Assembly: GCA_009720755.1 (NCBI GenBank)
Contig: WNKV01000014.1
Span: forward strand, 103,600 to 167,599
Direction of reading: 5' to 3'
DNA: 64,000 nucleotides
Source: Rhodoplanes serenus
GTDB lineage: Bacteria; Pseudomonadota; Alphaproteobacteria; Rhizobiales; Xanthobacteraceae
Every line of letters starts with the position of its first letter. Position 1 is the stretch's first letter. Below, one piece after another: positions 1 to 8,151 of this stretch. A program made the position numbers and the translations under genes. Under the pieces are notes generated by a model that saw only the letters and a list, made by a program, of their open reading frames with translations, had not been told where the DNA came from and did not search any database.

Positions 1-656
1 GACAGCGGGCGGGCGATCGAGCGCCAGATCATCACCACGCCGGCACTGCCAAACGCAAAGGCCAGCAACGCGATGACGGCCTGCATCACGGTGTTGGTGG
101 TGGCGCTCAGCTCCAGCGCCCGAGCCCGCTCGGCGCGTCCCACATAGACCTTGGCCAGCCCGTCCAGATCCTTGTTGAGGGCCGTGCGCACCGCCCGGTT
201 GGCCTCGTTGTCGCCCCACTCCCGGCCGGCGGCGGGCGACACCTCGACGGCGCGCCGCACCAGCTCGCGGCGAAACTCGCGGAACTGCCGCACCCGATCG
301 GCGAAGGCGTCGAACTGGGCGGCATCGGCAGGCGCCACGAAGCGGCGCCAGGCGTCGACCACCTTGCCGATCTGTTGCTCGTAGCCGAGCAGACCGTCGC
401 CGTAGCGCTTCACCACCTTGGGATCGGTCGACATGTAGATGCCGCGTGATTCCATCACGACGGCATAGATGAGGCCGTTGATCTGCTCGATGCTGCGGGC
501 GCCCTCGGCGGCCGCCTCGGCCTCGGCGGCGATCTCGGACTGAAGGGCGGCGCTGCGATACTCCAGGGCAGCCAGGGTGACGAGGGCGAGGCCGAGCACG
601 GCGAAGACCGAGTACAGCTTGGCGGCGATGGACACCCGCGTGAACGCATGCAACAC
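1..656 (-). CDS. Methyl-accepting chemotaxis protein, N-terminal part (cut by window edge)
   Basis: Membrane chemoreceptor that would sense periplasmic ligands and signal to CheA. Only about 218 N-terminal residues are present; the frame runs off the left edge. It shows a first membrane helix (about residues 8-32, starting near IAAKLYSVF), a helical periplasmic domain of about 150 residues, and a second membrane helix ending in IWRSIARPLS, which is how a HAMP linker begins. The start is GTG at 656-654, with GGAG eight bases upstream; no ATG lies in frame before the upstream stop at 713-711. The signalling domain lies outside the window, so a histidine kinase or another HAMP protein is possible. 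It is divergent from gshB. Confidence 0.75.
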   Translation of the reverse strand, partial: MLHAFTRVSIAAKLYSVFAVLGLALVTLAALEYRSAALQSEIAAEAEAAAEGARSIEQINGLIYAVVMESRGIYMSTDPKVVKRYGDGLLGYEQQIGKVVDAWRRFVAPADAAQFDAFADRVRQFREFRRELVRRAVEVSPAAGREWGDNEANRAVRTALNKDLDGLAKVYVGRAERARALELSATTNTVMQAVIALLAFAFGSAGVVMIWRSIARPL

Positions 657-753
657 GGGACGTTCTCCACGATCGATCTGGACGACTTGGGGCAGTCTGA
701 ACACCGGGCGTTAAGCAACGGTGTCGTTCTCGGCCCGAACGGGGTGAATCGAG

Positions 754-1698
754 ATGACTTTTCGCGTCGCGGTGCAGATGGACCCGATCGAGCGGATCAA
801 TATCCGCGGCGATTCCACGTTCGCCCTGCTGCTGGAAGCGCAGGCGCGCGGACACCGGCTCGGGTATTACACCACGGACAGGCTAGCTCTTCGGGACGGT
901 GAGGTCTTCGTCCGCACCGCATCGCTGACGGTGCGCGACGAGCCGGGCAACCACTTCGCCTTGGGCGAGGAGCGGCGCGTGCCCCTCGCCGGGTTCGACG
1001 TGATCCTCATGCGCCAGGACCCGCCGTTCGACCTCGCCTACATCACGGCGACCCATCTGCTGGAGCGCGTGCACCCGAAGACCCTGGTGGTCAACGATCC
1101 GGCTCATGTGCGCAACGCCCCCGAGAAGGTGTTCGTCACCGAGTTCCCCGAGCTGATGCCGCCGACGCTGATCACCCGCGACCGCGACGAGATCAGGGCG
1201 TTCCGCGACGAGTTCGGCGACATCGTGATGAAGCCGCTGTACGGCCACGGCGGCGGCGCGGTGTTCCGCGTCACCCGCGACGACCTCAATTTCGGCTCGC
1301 TCTACGACATGTTCGCGGTGACCTACCGGGAGCCGTGGGTGGTGCAGCGGTTCCTGCCGGCGGTGGCGCAGGGCGACAAGCGCATCATCCTGGTGGACGG
1401 CACGTTCGCCGGAGCCGTGAACCGGGTGCCGGCGGCCGACGACCTGCGCTCCAACATGGTGCGGGGCGGCGCCGCCGAGGCCACGGATCTCACCCCGCGC
1501 GAGCGCGAGATCTGCGAGCGCATCGGCCCGGCGCTGCGCGCGCGCGGCCTGCTGTTCGTCGGCATCGACGTGATCGACGGCTTCCTCACCGAGATCAACG
1601 TGACGTCGCCGACCGGCATTCGCGCCATCAAGGCGCTCGGCGGGCCCGACATCGCGGCGCGGATCTGGGACGTGATCGCGGCCAAGCGCGGCGGCTGA
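754..1698 (+). CDS. gshB: Glutathione synthetase
   Basis: ATP-dependent ligation of gamma-glutamylcysteine and glycine, the last step of glutathione synthesis, in the cytosol. The 314-residue length is normal for the bacterial enzyme. The N-terminal segment carries the family pattern [14 protein letters not shown]. An ATP-grasp domain follows from about residue 125, with the glycine-rich loop [13 protein letters not shown] near 160 and the metal-binding segment [14 protein letters not shown] near 276. The ATG at 754 starts exactly at the conserved N terminus. It is divergent from the chemoreceptor gene and appears to be transcribed alone. Identification is firm. Confidence 0.96.
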   Translation: MTFRVAVQMDPIERINIRGDSTFALLLEAQARGHRLGYYTTDRLALRDGEVFVRTASLTVRDEPGNHFALGEERRVPLAGFDVILMRQDPPFDLAYITATHLLERVHPKTLVVNDPAHVRNAPEKVFVTEFPELMPPTLITRDRDEIRAFRDEFGDIVMKPLYGHGGGAVFRVTRDDLNFGSLYDMFAVTYREPWVVQRFLPAVAQGDKRIILVDGTFAGAVNRVPAADDLRSNMVRGGAAEATDLTPREREICERIGPALRARGLLFVGIDVIDGFLTEINVTSPTGIRAIKALGGPDIAARIWDVIAAKRGG

Positions 1699-1949
1699 CG
1701 CAGCGGCGGGCCGCGGCCCAGCCACACCGGCCCGCATGGGGGTGGCGGCACCTGCATGGACCCGGCTCGCTCCGCGCCGGCTATCTCCGCCCGGGGCAAT
1801 CCGACCCGGAGGCCGCGTCGAAGGCCCACGCCCGCCGGCGGGTGCCGGCGGGCGCGGAGAGAGGGGCCACGAACGCGACGCAGCCGCCCACGGCGCGACC
1901 TCGTCGCGACCGGCCCCGCGACCGGACTGCTGCCGGCAATCCGGTCGAA

Positions 1950-2132
1950 TTAGGTCGCCGAGAACAGGTCCGGCTCGGTGGCCCGGCGCCCGAAGGGCAG
2001 CCGGTGCCAGGCGCGCTCGGACACCCGCACGGCGTCCAGCAAGGTCTCGATATCGCACGCCGACGCCTGCGCCTCCAGCCTCGCCCGCCGCACCTGTTGC
2101 AACTCCCGCTGAAGCACACCGACATCGATCAT
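1950..2132 (-). CDS. Small protein of unknown function (60 aa)
   Basis: I do not recognise this protein. It starts with MIDVGVLQRELQQ and is mostly one charged, predicted-helical stretch, followed by a short tail with PFGRRATEPD. It has no signal peptide or membrane segment. Support for a real gene is a GGAG ribosome site eight bases before the ATG, and an A+T-rich upstream region containing an inverted repeat (2205-2229) that could be its control region. It faces gshB tail to tail across about 250 bases in which I see no other gene. Confidence 0.45.
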   Translation of the reverse strand: MIDVGVLQRELQQVRRARLEAQASACDIETLLDAVRVSERAWHRLPFGRRATEPDLFSAT

Positions 2133-2204
2133 GGGTCACTCCGGGCATAATCCATCCGGAGTTTCTGTATCGTATCTTTTATGTTCCGTCTATGTTCATA
2201 TTTT

Positions 2205-2229
2205 ACAACTTACACAAGTGTAAGGTTGT
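2205..2229. promoter_or_regulatory. Inverted repeat in an A+T-rich patch, candidate operator
   Basis: The core TTACAC-AA-GTGTAA is a perfect inverted repeat (2210-2223). Extended arms ACAACTTACAC and GTGTAAGGTTGT match except for one extra G. It lies in an unusually A+T-rich stretch (about 2160-2235) within otherwise very GC-rich DNA, upstream of the 60-residue gene. The symmetry and two-base spacer suit a dimeric repressor site. The regulator is unknown. Confidence 0.5.
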
Positions 2230-2309
2230 ATTTCGGTCCGCGATCGTTCTCGCTCCACTGGGCGACGTCACCCGATGGAGCGATAGCAGCCCGGTCAGGC
2301 GGCTTTCGA

Positions 2310-3692
2310 TCACGTCACCACCGATGTGACCTGCCGGGCGAGCCCGGCCGGCGTGATCGCCGGCGACGCCGCTGCCGTCAGCACGCCGTCGGCGATCGCG
2401 GTCGCCTGCGCCCCCAGGCTCGGGCCGGCGAGGCGGAGAAACTTGGCCCGCACCTCGTCCTCGGACATCGGGTCCTGCGGATCGCCGTGGCTCCCATGCG
2501 CCTCGGCCGTGCGGGTCGAGCCGTCGGCGAGGTCGACCTCGACCCGGGCGGCCCGCACGCCGGGGAACAGGGCCGAGAGCGCGGGATCGTCGGCGACCGT
2601 CACCCGCTCGGCGAGCGCCGCGATGTCGCGCCGCGACAGCACCGGCTCGCGGAAGGCGTCGTCGCCGAGACCACCGTGCAGCAGCCGCGCCGCCACGATG
2701 TAGGGCAGCGAGAACTTGGCGGCGAGCGGGGTCGGCTGCGGCCGCAGCGCGCCCGTCGCGGCGACCGCCCGCGCATAGGTGAAGGCGCGCACCGCCACGA
2801 TGGCGTCCGGTGCCACGCCGTCGACCGCCTGTTCCAGCGCCGCGACGCTGGCATGGGTGTGGCGGCAGCAGGCGTAGGGCTTGAAGTAGTTCTCGCAGAT
2901 CAGCCAGCGGTGACCGAGACCGTCGGTGGCGGCGGCGCGGTCGAAGCCGGTGCCGAGCACGCGGCCGAACACGCCGGCCGGCGCATCGGCAGCGGCCGAG
3001 AAGCCGGCGCGCGCCAGCTCGACCGCCATGGTGCCGGCGAAGCCCGCCATGCCGGACCAGGCGTTGCGGACCAGCGCCCCGGCATGGACGGTCTGGTAGT
3101 CGGTCGCGACCGACAGGCTCGCGGCAGCCCGGATCGCGGTGGCGATCACCGGGGCCGGCAGGCCGGCGAGGCGGCCGAGCGCCGCGGCCGCCCCGCCGGC
3201 GCCCCAGGTGCCGTGCGGATGGATGCCGTCGCGGAACGTGGTCGCTGCGCCCAGCCGGGCCGCCACCTCGTAGCCCGCCACCAGGGCGGTCAGCAATGTG
3301 TCGGCATCGGCGTCGTGGCCCGCCGCCATCGCGGCCAGGAGGGCCGGGACGACATGGACGCCCGGGTGGCCGCGCGAGGGCGCGCAGCCCTCGTCGAGCT
3401 CGATCGCCACCCCGGCGGTGCCGAGCACGAAGGCGAGCTGGGCCGGTGCCGTGGCGCTGCCGGCGCGCAGGGCCGCGGCGAGCGCCGCGATCTCGGTCTC
3501 GCGGGTGCCGGCGACGATCGCCCCGACGGTGTCGAGCAGCACCAGGCGGGCGTGGCGCCGCACCGCCTCGGGGATCGCCGCGGGGGTGAGCGACGCCGCG
3601 AAGGCGGCGAGCTCGTCCGCATAGGCGGCCAGCGCCGGGACGGCCGCAGGAGCGGCGGGGGTGGCGGTGGAAGCGAGGGCGGTGCTGCTCAT
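2310..3692 (-). CDS. MmgE/PrpD family protein
   Basis: Member of the 2-methylcitrate dehydratase/iminodisuccinate epimerase family, which acts on hydroxy tri- or dicarboxylic acids; the substrate here is unknown. The 460 residues give the normal family length, with the typical N-terminal helical part (AAFAASLTPAAIPEAV), GHPGVHVVPALLA, the HPHGTWG segment and the NYFKPYACCRHTH segment near the active site. The ATG at 3692 lies four bases after the stop of the SnoaL-like gene, which implies translational coupling. It is the last gene of the minus-strand operon GntR, Bug protein, SnoaL-like, MmgE/PrpD. An upstream extension of the frame is only antisense read-through. Confidence 0.88.
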   Translation of the reverse strand: MSSTALASTATPAAPAAVPALAAYADELAAFAASLTPAAIPEAVRRHARLVLLDTVGAIVAGTRETEIAALAAALRAGSATAPAQLAFVLGTAGVAIELDEGCAPSRGHPGVHVVPALLAAMAAGHDADADTLLTALVAGYEVAARLGAATTFRDGIHPHGTWGAGGAAAALGRLAGLPAPVIATAIRAAASLSVATDYQTVHAGALVRNAWSGMAGFAGTMAVELARAGFSAAADAPAGVFGRVLGTGFDRAAATDGLGHRWLICENYFKPYACCRHTHASVAALEQAVDGVAPDAIVAVRAFTYARAVAATGALRPQPTPLAAKFSLPYIVAARLLHGGLGDDAFREPVLSRRDIAALAERVTVADDPALSALFPGVRAARVEVDLADGSTRTAEAHGSHGDPQDPMSEDEVRAKFLRLAGPSLGAQATAIADGVLTAAASPAITPAGLARQVTSVVT

Positions 3693-3696
3693 CGGC

Positions 3697-4125
3697 TCAC
3701 CGCACCGGCTCGGAAGAGGGGGCGAGCGCCGCGGCCCGCGCCAGGCGATGCTCGGCGGCGTCGTTCCAGACGTCCTGGCGGCGGATTCCCTCGCCGTCGA
3801 TCTCGAAGCGGTCGACGAAGCGGATGCCCTCGAACGGCGCCCCGTCGCGCCAGCGGCCGTGCAGCGTGCCGCGGCAATAGACGACGAAGCCGCCGGCCGG
3901 CGCGTCGTAGGCTTCCACGGCCTCGAAATGCTTGCCGACGAACTGATAGCGGGCACCGGACCCGCTGACGATGTCGGCGACGCCGGCGCGGCGATGGCCG
4001 CCCGGGAAGGTCAGCACGGCATCGGCCGCGACGCAGCGCGCCGCCTCGTCGAGCGCGCGGCGCTCCATGGCGTCGAGATAGCGCCGCGCCAGCGCGGCGG
4101 CCTCGTCTCGGGTTCGGACAGGCAC
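3697..4125 (-). CDS. SnoaL-like / nuclear transport factor 2 family protein
   Basis: Small alpha+beta cone-fold protein of 142 residues; relatives include ketosteroid isomerase and SnoaL cyclases, as well as binding proteins with no activity. It shows the N-terminal helix with RRYLDAMERRALDEAARC, then VLTFPGGHRR, a GKHFEAVEAYD strand and FVDRFEIDGEGIRRQDVW at the C-terminal half, all typical. The start is GTG at 4125, with AAGGAG eight bases upstream. It sits between the Bug protein gene and the MmgE/PrpD gene, so it may act on an intermediate of the same pathway. The exact reaction cannot be read from sequence. Confidence 0.75.
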   Translation of the reverse strand: MPVRTRDEAAALARRYLDAMERRALDEAARCVAADAVLTFPGGHRRAGVADIVSGSGARYQFVGKHFEAVEAYDAPAGGFVVYCRGTLHGRWRDGAPFEGIRFVDRFEIDGEGIRRQDVWNDAAEHRLARAAALAPSSEPVR

Positions 4126-4213
4126 GTTACTCTCCTTCGGGGATCAGCCGCGGCGGCCGGCCGGCCACCGCGTCGCGTCGAGAGCGGGTGGCGCCGTGCG
4201 CGGCGCCCTCGGA

Positions 4214-5212
4214 TCAGCCGGTGCGGGCCATGCCGAGCCGCTTGAGCATGTCGAGGAAGAAGGCGTTCTCGGTCTCCAGCTCGCGGCGGAACTCGGCCGG
4301 GCCGACATAGTCGATCTCGGTGCGGCTCTTCTCGCAGAAGGCGACGAAGTCGGGCGCCATGCTGCCGACCCGGATCGCCTCGGCGAGCTTGGCGACGACG
4401 TCGTCCGGGGTGGCGGCGGGCGCCCAGAAGCCGGTGAGCGGCGGCATCGCCAGGTCGACCCCCATGTCGCGGAAGGTCGGCACGTCGGGCAGCACCTTGG
4501 TGCGCTTGGGGCCGAACTGGGCGAGGGCGACCAGCCGGCCGCCGTCGACCTGCGGCATCACCGCCTGGGCGAAGCCGAAGGCGAGGTCGACGGTGCCGCC
4601 GACCGCCGCCGCCACCGCCGGGGTGACGCCCTGGAACGGCACATGGGTGAGCTTGATGCCGGCCGCCTGGGCGAACGCCTCGCCGGCCAGATGCAAGGCG
4701 CCGCCGGTGCCGGCGCTGCCATAGGTCACCTTCTCGGGGTTGGCCTTGGCGTAGGCCACCAGCTCGCGGACGTCCTTGAACGGAGCGCCGACGCGGGCCG
4801 CCATCATGTTGGGGCCGACGGTGAGGCGGGCCACCGGCTTGAGATCCGCGAAGCCATAGGGCAGCGCGGTCTGATGCGGCGCGATGGTGTGGAAGGCGCT
4901 GACCCCGAAGATCAGCGTATGGCCGTCCGGCTTGGCCCGCTTGGCCACGTAGGAGGCGCCGACGCTGCCGCCGCCACCCGGCTTGGTCTCGGTGACGAGC
5001 GGCTTGCCCAGCGTCTTCTCCATGCCCATGCCGAGCACCCGCACGAGCTGGTCGGTGGTGCCGGGGGCATACGGGATGATCACCGTGACGGGCTCGGTCG
5101 GGAATGCCCGGGCGACGCGGAGGCCGAGGCCGCCGAGCGCGGCGGCGCCGGCGGCCGCGACCAGCACGGCACGGCGGCTCGGTCCCGGCGGCGGATGGGT
5201 CGAGACAGTCAT
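4214..5212 (-). CDS. Bug/TctC family periplasmic substrate-binding protein, Tat-type signal
   Basis: Periplasmic solute-binding protein of the tripartite tricarboxylate transporter family; relatives bind small carboxylates and aromatic acids. The mature part begins about residue 38 (FPTEPVTVIIPYAPG). It has the family motifs KPGGGGSVGASYVAK, HVPFQG and LPDVPTFRDMG. The leader contains SRRAVLV before a hydrophobic stretch, which resembles a twin-arginine signal. The start at 5212 is supported by GGGAGGA six bases before ATG. No membrane TctA/TctB gene is nearby, so this is an orphan binding protein. It lies between the GntR and SnoaL-like genes and probably recognises the operon's substrate. 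Confidence 0.9.
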   Translation of the reverse strand: MTVSTHPPPGPSRRAVLVAAAGAAALGGLGLRVARAFPTEPVTVIIPYAPGTTDQLVRVLGMGMEKTLGKPLVTETKPGGGGSVGASYVAKRAKPDGHTLIFGVSAFHTIAPHQTALPYGFADLKPVARLTVGPNMMAARVGAPFKDVRELVAYAKANPEKVTYGSAGTGGALHLAGEAFAQAAGIKLTHVPFQGVTPAVAAAVGGTVDLAFGFAQAVMPQVDGGRLVALAQFGPKRTKVLPDVPTFRDMGVDLAMPPLTGFWAPAATPDDVVAKLAEAIRVGSMAPDFVAFCEKSRTEIDYVGPAEFRRELETENAFFLDMLKRLGMARTG

Positions 5213-5291
5213 GGGGGTTCCTCCCTGCGGCCGCAGCACGCGGCTCTGATCGCGTTTGATCGGGTCTCGTCGATGCCACCGAGCCCGCGGC

Positions 5292-6020
5292 TCAGGCGGC
5301 CGACGTGTCGGTGTCGCCGGCTTCGGCGGGCGCCCGGCTGATCACGTTGGCGGCGGCGCGAGCGATATGGGAGCGCATCAGCGACTCGCTCAGCTCGCCG
5401 TCGCGGTTGCGCAGCGCCCGGTAGATCTGGCGATGCTCGGTCAGCGCCTCGGACTTGCGGGTGACGGCGGCGCCCGACCAGCGGCGATACATGCGCAGCA
5501 GGTGATAGAGGTCCCCGCACAGCGTCTTGACGATGCGGCCGTTGCGGCTCGCCCGCACGATGCGCTCGTGAAAGTCGAAGGGCGTGCCGTCGAGGGCCGC
5601 CGCCGCAGCCTTGTCGGCCTGCGCCTCGAGATCGGCCGCGAGCGCATCGAGCTCCTGGTCGGTCATGCGCTCGGCCGCCAGCCGGCAGGCATAGCCTTCG
5701 AGCGCCTCGCGCATCTCGAACAGGTCGCGCACCGCAGCGGGATCGAAGGTGATGACGCGGGCGCGGGTGAACGGCTCGCGGGTGACGAGCTGGATGCCCT
5801 GGAGGCGGCGGACCGCCTCGCGCACCGGGCCGCGGCTGAGGCCGAAGCGCGCCGCCAGCACCGACTCGTTGAGGACGGCGCCGGGCGGCAGCTCGCAGCG
5901 GTAGATCATGTCCAGGATGCGCTCGAAGACGCCGTCGCCACGGGTGGCGGTGTCGGACAGGCTCGGGGTCGCGAGAATAGGGGTCGCAAGAGTCGGCGTA
6001 GCGGAAGGAGGGGGCTGCAT
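5292..6020 (-). CDS. GntR family regulator, FadR/FCD subfamily
   Basis: DNA-binding regulator of 242 residues. The N-terminal winged helix-turn-helix (about residues 28-92) contains LPPGAVLNESVLAARFGLSR and GPVREAVRRLQ. The C-terminal all-helical FCD ligand domain contains LFEMREALEGYACRLAAERM, FHERIVRASRN and the EHRQIYRAL segment, whose histidines usually bind a metal and ligand. It is the promoter-proximal gene of the operon with the Bug, SnoaL-like and MmgE/PrpD genes. Two sequences matching the FadR-type signature lie just upstream, consistent with autoregulation and induction by the operon's substrate. Confidence 0.92.
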   Translation of the reverse strand: MQPPPSATPTLATPILATPSLSDTATRGDGVFERILDMIYRCELPPGAVLNESVLAARFGLSRGPVREAVRRLQGIQLVTREPFTRARVITFDPAAVRDLFEMREALEGYACRLAAERMTDQELDALAADLEAQADKAAAAALDGTPFDFHERIVRASRNGRIVKTLCGDLYHLLRMYRRWSGAAVTRKSEALTEHRQIYRALRNRDGELSESLMRSHIARAAANVISRAPAEAGDTDTSAA

Positions 6021-6037
6021 TCCGGCGCTCCGATCGA

Positions 6038-6049
6038 AGTGTAGACAGG
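6038..6049 (-). promoter_or_regulatory. Candidate GntR (FadR-type) operator near the gntR start
   Basis: The minus-strand sequence CTGTCTACAC fits the FadR-subfamily signature GTM-(N)-KAC, here GTC-TAC. It lies about 20 bases upstream of the GntR start codon at 6020, where a bound dimer would block initiation. It is a single site recognised by eye. Confidence 0.4.
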
Positions 6050-6199
6050 ATGAGGTGAAAGCCGCCGTCTCGTCAACTGGGGTCGAACGGCCGCCGAATT
6101 GCCTCCACGTCAGCCATCTCAGGCATCATGGCCTTTGCTGGATCGGTTTCGGCAACGCTGGCGCCGGCCGGTCTCCATTCCTCCCGAGCGGCACCGCCC

Positions 6200-6215
6200 A
6201 AAGTGTCGACACTTT
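6200..6215. promoter_or_regulatory. Perfect 16-base palindrome, candidate operator
   Basis: AAAGTGTCGACACTTT is a perfect palindrome. Its centre GTC-GAC also satisfies the FadR-subfamily GTM-KAC signature, so it could be a second site for the GntR protein. It lies about 185 bases from the GntR start and 150 from the TetR start, so control by the TetR protein is an alternative. Confidence 0.5.
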
Positions 6216-6365
6216 CTGTCCTGCCCATGGATCGAGGCAGTCCTTCATCGGCACCAGAGGAGACGCGACGCCCGCCCCCTCCCGGAGGTGACCCGGCAAT
6301 GATATCGCTCGGTCCGCCGCCTGGCGACGATCGACGCCCCCTTCAGCCGCCGAAACCCGATCCCA

Positions 6366-6935
6366 ATGCCGAGACCCAAACTGCACAGCGATACGACCAT
6401 CCTGAACGCCGCTCGGAGCGTGATGCTGCGCAAGGGACCGTCGGAATTCACCCTGTCGGATGTGGCGACCGCAGTCGGTCTGTCGCGAGCCGCGTTGATC
6501 CAGCGGTTCAAGGACAAGGCGACGCTGCACCGCAGGGTGATGGAGCGGACGACCCAGGAGGTGCGGGACTATTTCGCCACCGCGGCGTTCGGCCCCGGCC
6601 TCGATCCGCTCTGGGCGATGCTCAGGGATCTGATTTCCGGCATGGAGGGCGACGACGACATGTCGGGCTATCTGCTGCTGTTCTGGAGCGACATCCAGGA
6701 CGCCAGCCTGACCGCCCTGGCGCGGGAGCGCAACGACCTCGTGCACGCGGCCATCGCCGCAAGGCTGCCGCCGACGCCGCATCCTCCCGAGACGGCCGCG
6801 CGCATCATCCAGGCCGTGATCCAGGGGGCCTGCATGCTGGGCCTGGTGTCGCATCGGGAGAGCCTCGCGGCTTTCATGACCGAGCAGACCCGCCGGATTC
6901 TCCAAGTTCTCTATCCGGACCACGCCTTCACCTGA
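6366..6935 (+). CDS. TetR/AcrR family transcriptional regulator
   Basis: Repressor-type protein of 189 residues. The N-terminal helix-turn-helix spans about residues 8-55, with ILNAARSVMLRKGPSEFTLSDVA and VGLSRAALIQRFKDKATLHRRV, the classic TetR pattern. The C-terminal helical domain (about 75-185) would bind an unknown ligand. It is divergent from the GntR operon and followed after 110 bases by the RlmN/Cfr-like gene in the same direction. Either neighbour could be its target. Confidence 0.88.
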   Translation: MPRPKLHSDTTILNAARSVMLRKGPSEFTLSDVATAVGLSRAALIQRFKDKATLHRRVMERTTQEVRDYFATAAFGPGLDPLWAMLRDLISGMEGDDDMSGYLLLFWSDIQDASLTALARERNDLVHAAIAARLPPTPHPPETAARIIQAVIQGACMLGLVSHRESLAAFMTEQTRRILQVLYPDHAFT

Positions 6936-7045
6936 AGGCGAAGGCCCCGAAGCCGGACCTGCCGGACGGTGGCGGGCTGTGGATTGTTTATAACCGTCGC
7001 GTCAGTTACTAATTCGGACGTAGCCGGACCCGCTCCGGGCTCCCC

Positions 7046-8140
7046 GTGCGAGTCGACGCGATGCCGCCTCCCCCTCCCCTGCCCGCCCTTGCGCCGGAGC
7101 CATGCGCCGGTGTCCCGCCCTCTCCGCCGCTGGCCCTGGGGCTCGACGCGACGGCCTTCGACGCGCTCGGCGCCGCACCGGACGTCGACTACCGGGCGCT
7201 GTTCGTGCCGCATGCCGATCCGCCCCGCCGGCTGCAACGCTGGGCCGCGGCACGGGGCGTGCGGTTGCGCGGCTTGCGCCCGATCGCCCGCGAGCGCGGC
7301 TCGCGCTCCGAAAAGATGCTGTTCGGTCTCGACGACGGCTACGCCGTGGAGGCTGTGCTGATCCGCCGGGTCGACGGCCACACGGCCTGCGTCTCCTCGC
7401 AGGTCGGCTGCGCCTTCGCGTGCCGATTCTGTGCCTCCGGGCGTGCCGGGATGAAGCGCAACCTCGCGGCCGGCGAGATCGTCGAGCAGGTCGTGCGGCT
7501 CGGGCCGCGGGTCAATCGCATCGTCTTCATGGGAATGGGCGAGCCGCTGAACAACTACGATGCAGTCCTGGCGGCCATCCGCATCCTGCGCGACCGCCGC
7601 GGCCTCGACTTTCCGACCACCGGCATCACCGTGTCGACCATCGGGATTCCCAAGGCGCTGGCGCGGCTGCGCGAGGAGCATCTCGCCATCAACCTCACCG
7701 TCTCACTGCACGCGACCACGCAGGCGGTGCGCGATCATCTGATCCCCGGCGCCCGCAGGCACGATCTCGCCGAGGTCGTGGATCGGGCGCTGTCCTGGGC
7801 GATGCGCCACAATCGCGTGGTGACCTTCGTGTATCTCCTGCTGCCCGGCCTCAACGACAGCCCTGCCGACGCCGACCGTCTCGCCCTCATGCTGGCGGGA
7901 CGGCCCGCCCGGGTGAACCTGATGCGATGGAACCCGGTCGCCGGCATCGCGCTCCCTCGCACACCGGACGTCAGCCTGGCCCTGTTCCGGGGCCGGCTGT
8001 CCCGAGCCGGCGTGCCGGCGGTGGTCCGCGATACGCAGGGACGCGACATCGAGGCGGCGTGCGGTCAGCTCTGGCTGCGCGGCAGCCCCGGCCCGCAGCA
8101 CGACCAGGCCGCGCTGCGGGGTGCCGAGACGCACCGCTGA
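7046..8140 (+). CDS. RlmN/Cfr-family radical SAM RNA methyltransferase paralogue
   Basis: Radical SAM enzyme of the family that methylates adenine 2503 of 23S rRNA (RlmN at C2, Cfr at C8). Cluster cysteines form CX3CX2C at 122, 126 and 129. The two catalytic cysteines are at 115 (in TACVSSQVGC) and 339 (in EAACGQL), with the same seven-residue spacing to the cluster as in E. coli RlmN. FMGMGEPLNNY and VSLHATT are also present. The loop after the cluster reads ASGRAGMKRNLAAGE, unlike the usual alphaproteobacterial RlmN pattern as I remember it (HTGTQ...VRNLTAGE), so this is probably a second, divergent copy. The start is GTG 7046 or ATG 7061; neither has a strong ribosome site. Whether it acts as RlmN, as Cfr or on tRNA cannot be decided. 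Confidence 0.85.
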   Translation: MRVDAMPPPPPLPALAPEPCAGVPPSPPLALGLDATAFDALGAAPDVDYRALFVPHADPPRRLQRWAAARGVRLRGLRPIARERGSRSEKMLFGLDDGYAVEAVLIRRVDGHTACVSSQVGCAFACRFCASGRAGMKRNLAAGEIVEQVVRLGPRVNRIVFMGMGEPLNNYDAVLAAIRILRDRRGLDFPTTGITVSTIGIPKALARLREEHLAINLTVSLHATTQAVRDHLIPGARRHDLAEVVDRALSWAMRHNRVVTFVYLLLPGLNDSPADADRLALMLAGRPARVNLMRWNPVAGIALPRTPDVSLALFRGRLSRAGVPAVVRDTQGRDIEAACGQLWLRGSPGPQHDQAALRGAETHR

Positions 8141-8151
8141 CCACGCCCACC

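Larger units (their letters stand above)
6021..6365. other. 345-base intergenic region between divergent GntR and TetR genes
   Basis: No gene is supported here. It contains two candidate operator sites, listed separately at 6038-6049 and 6200-6215, and must hold the promoters of both divergent regulators. I could not pick out convincing -35/-10 pairs. Confidence 0.6.
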
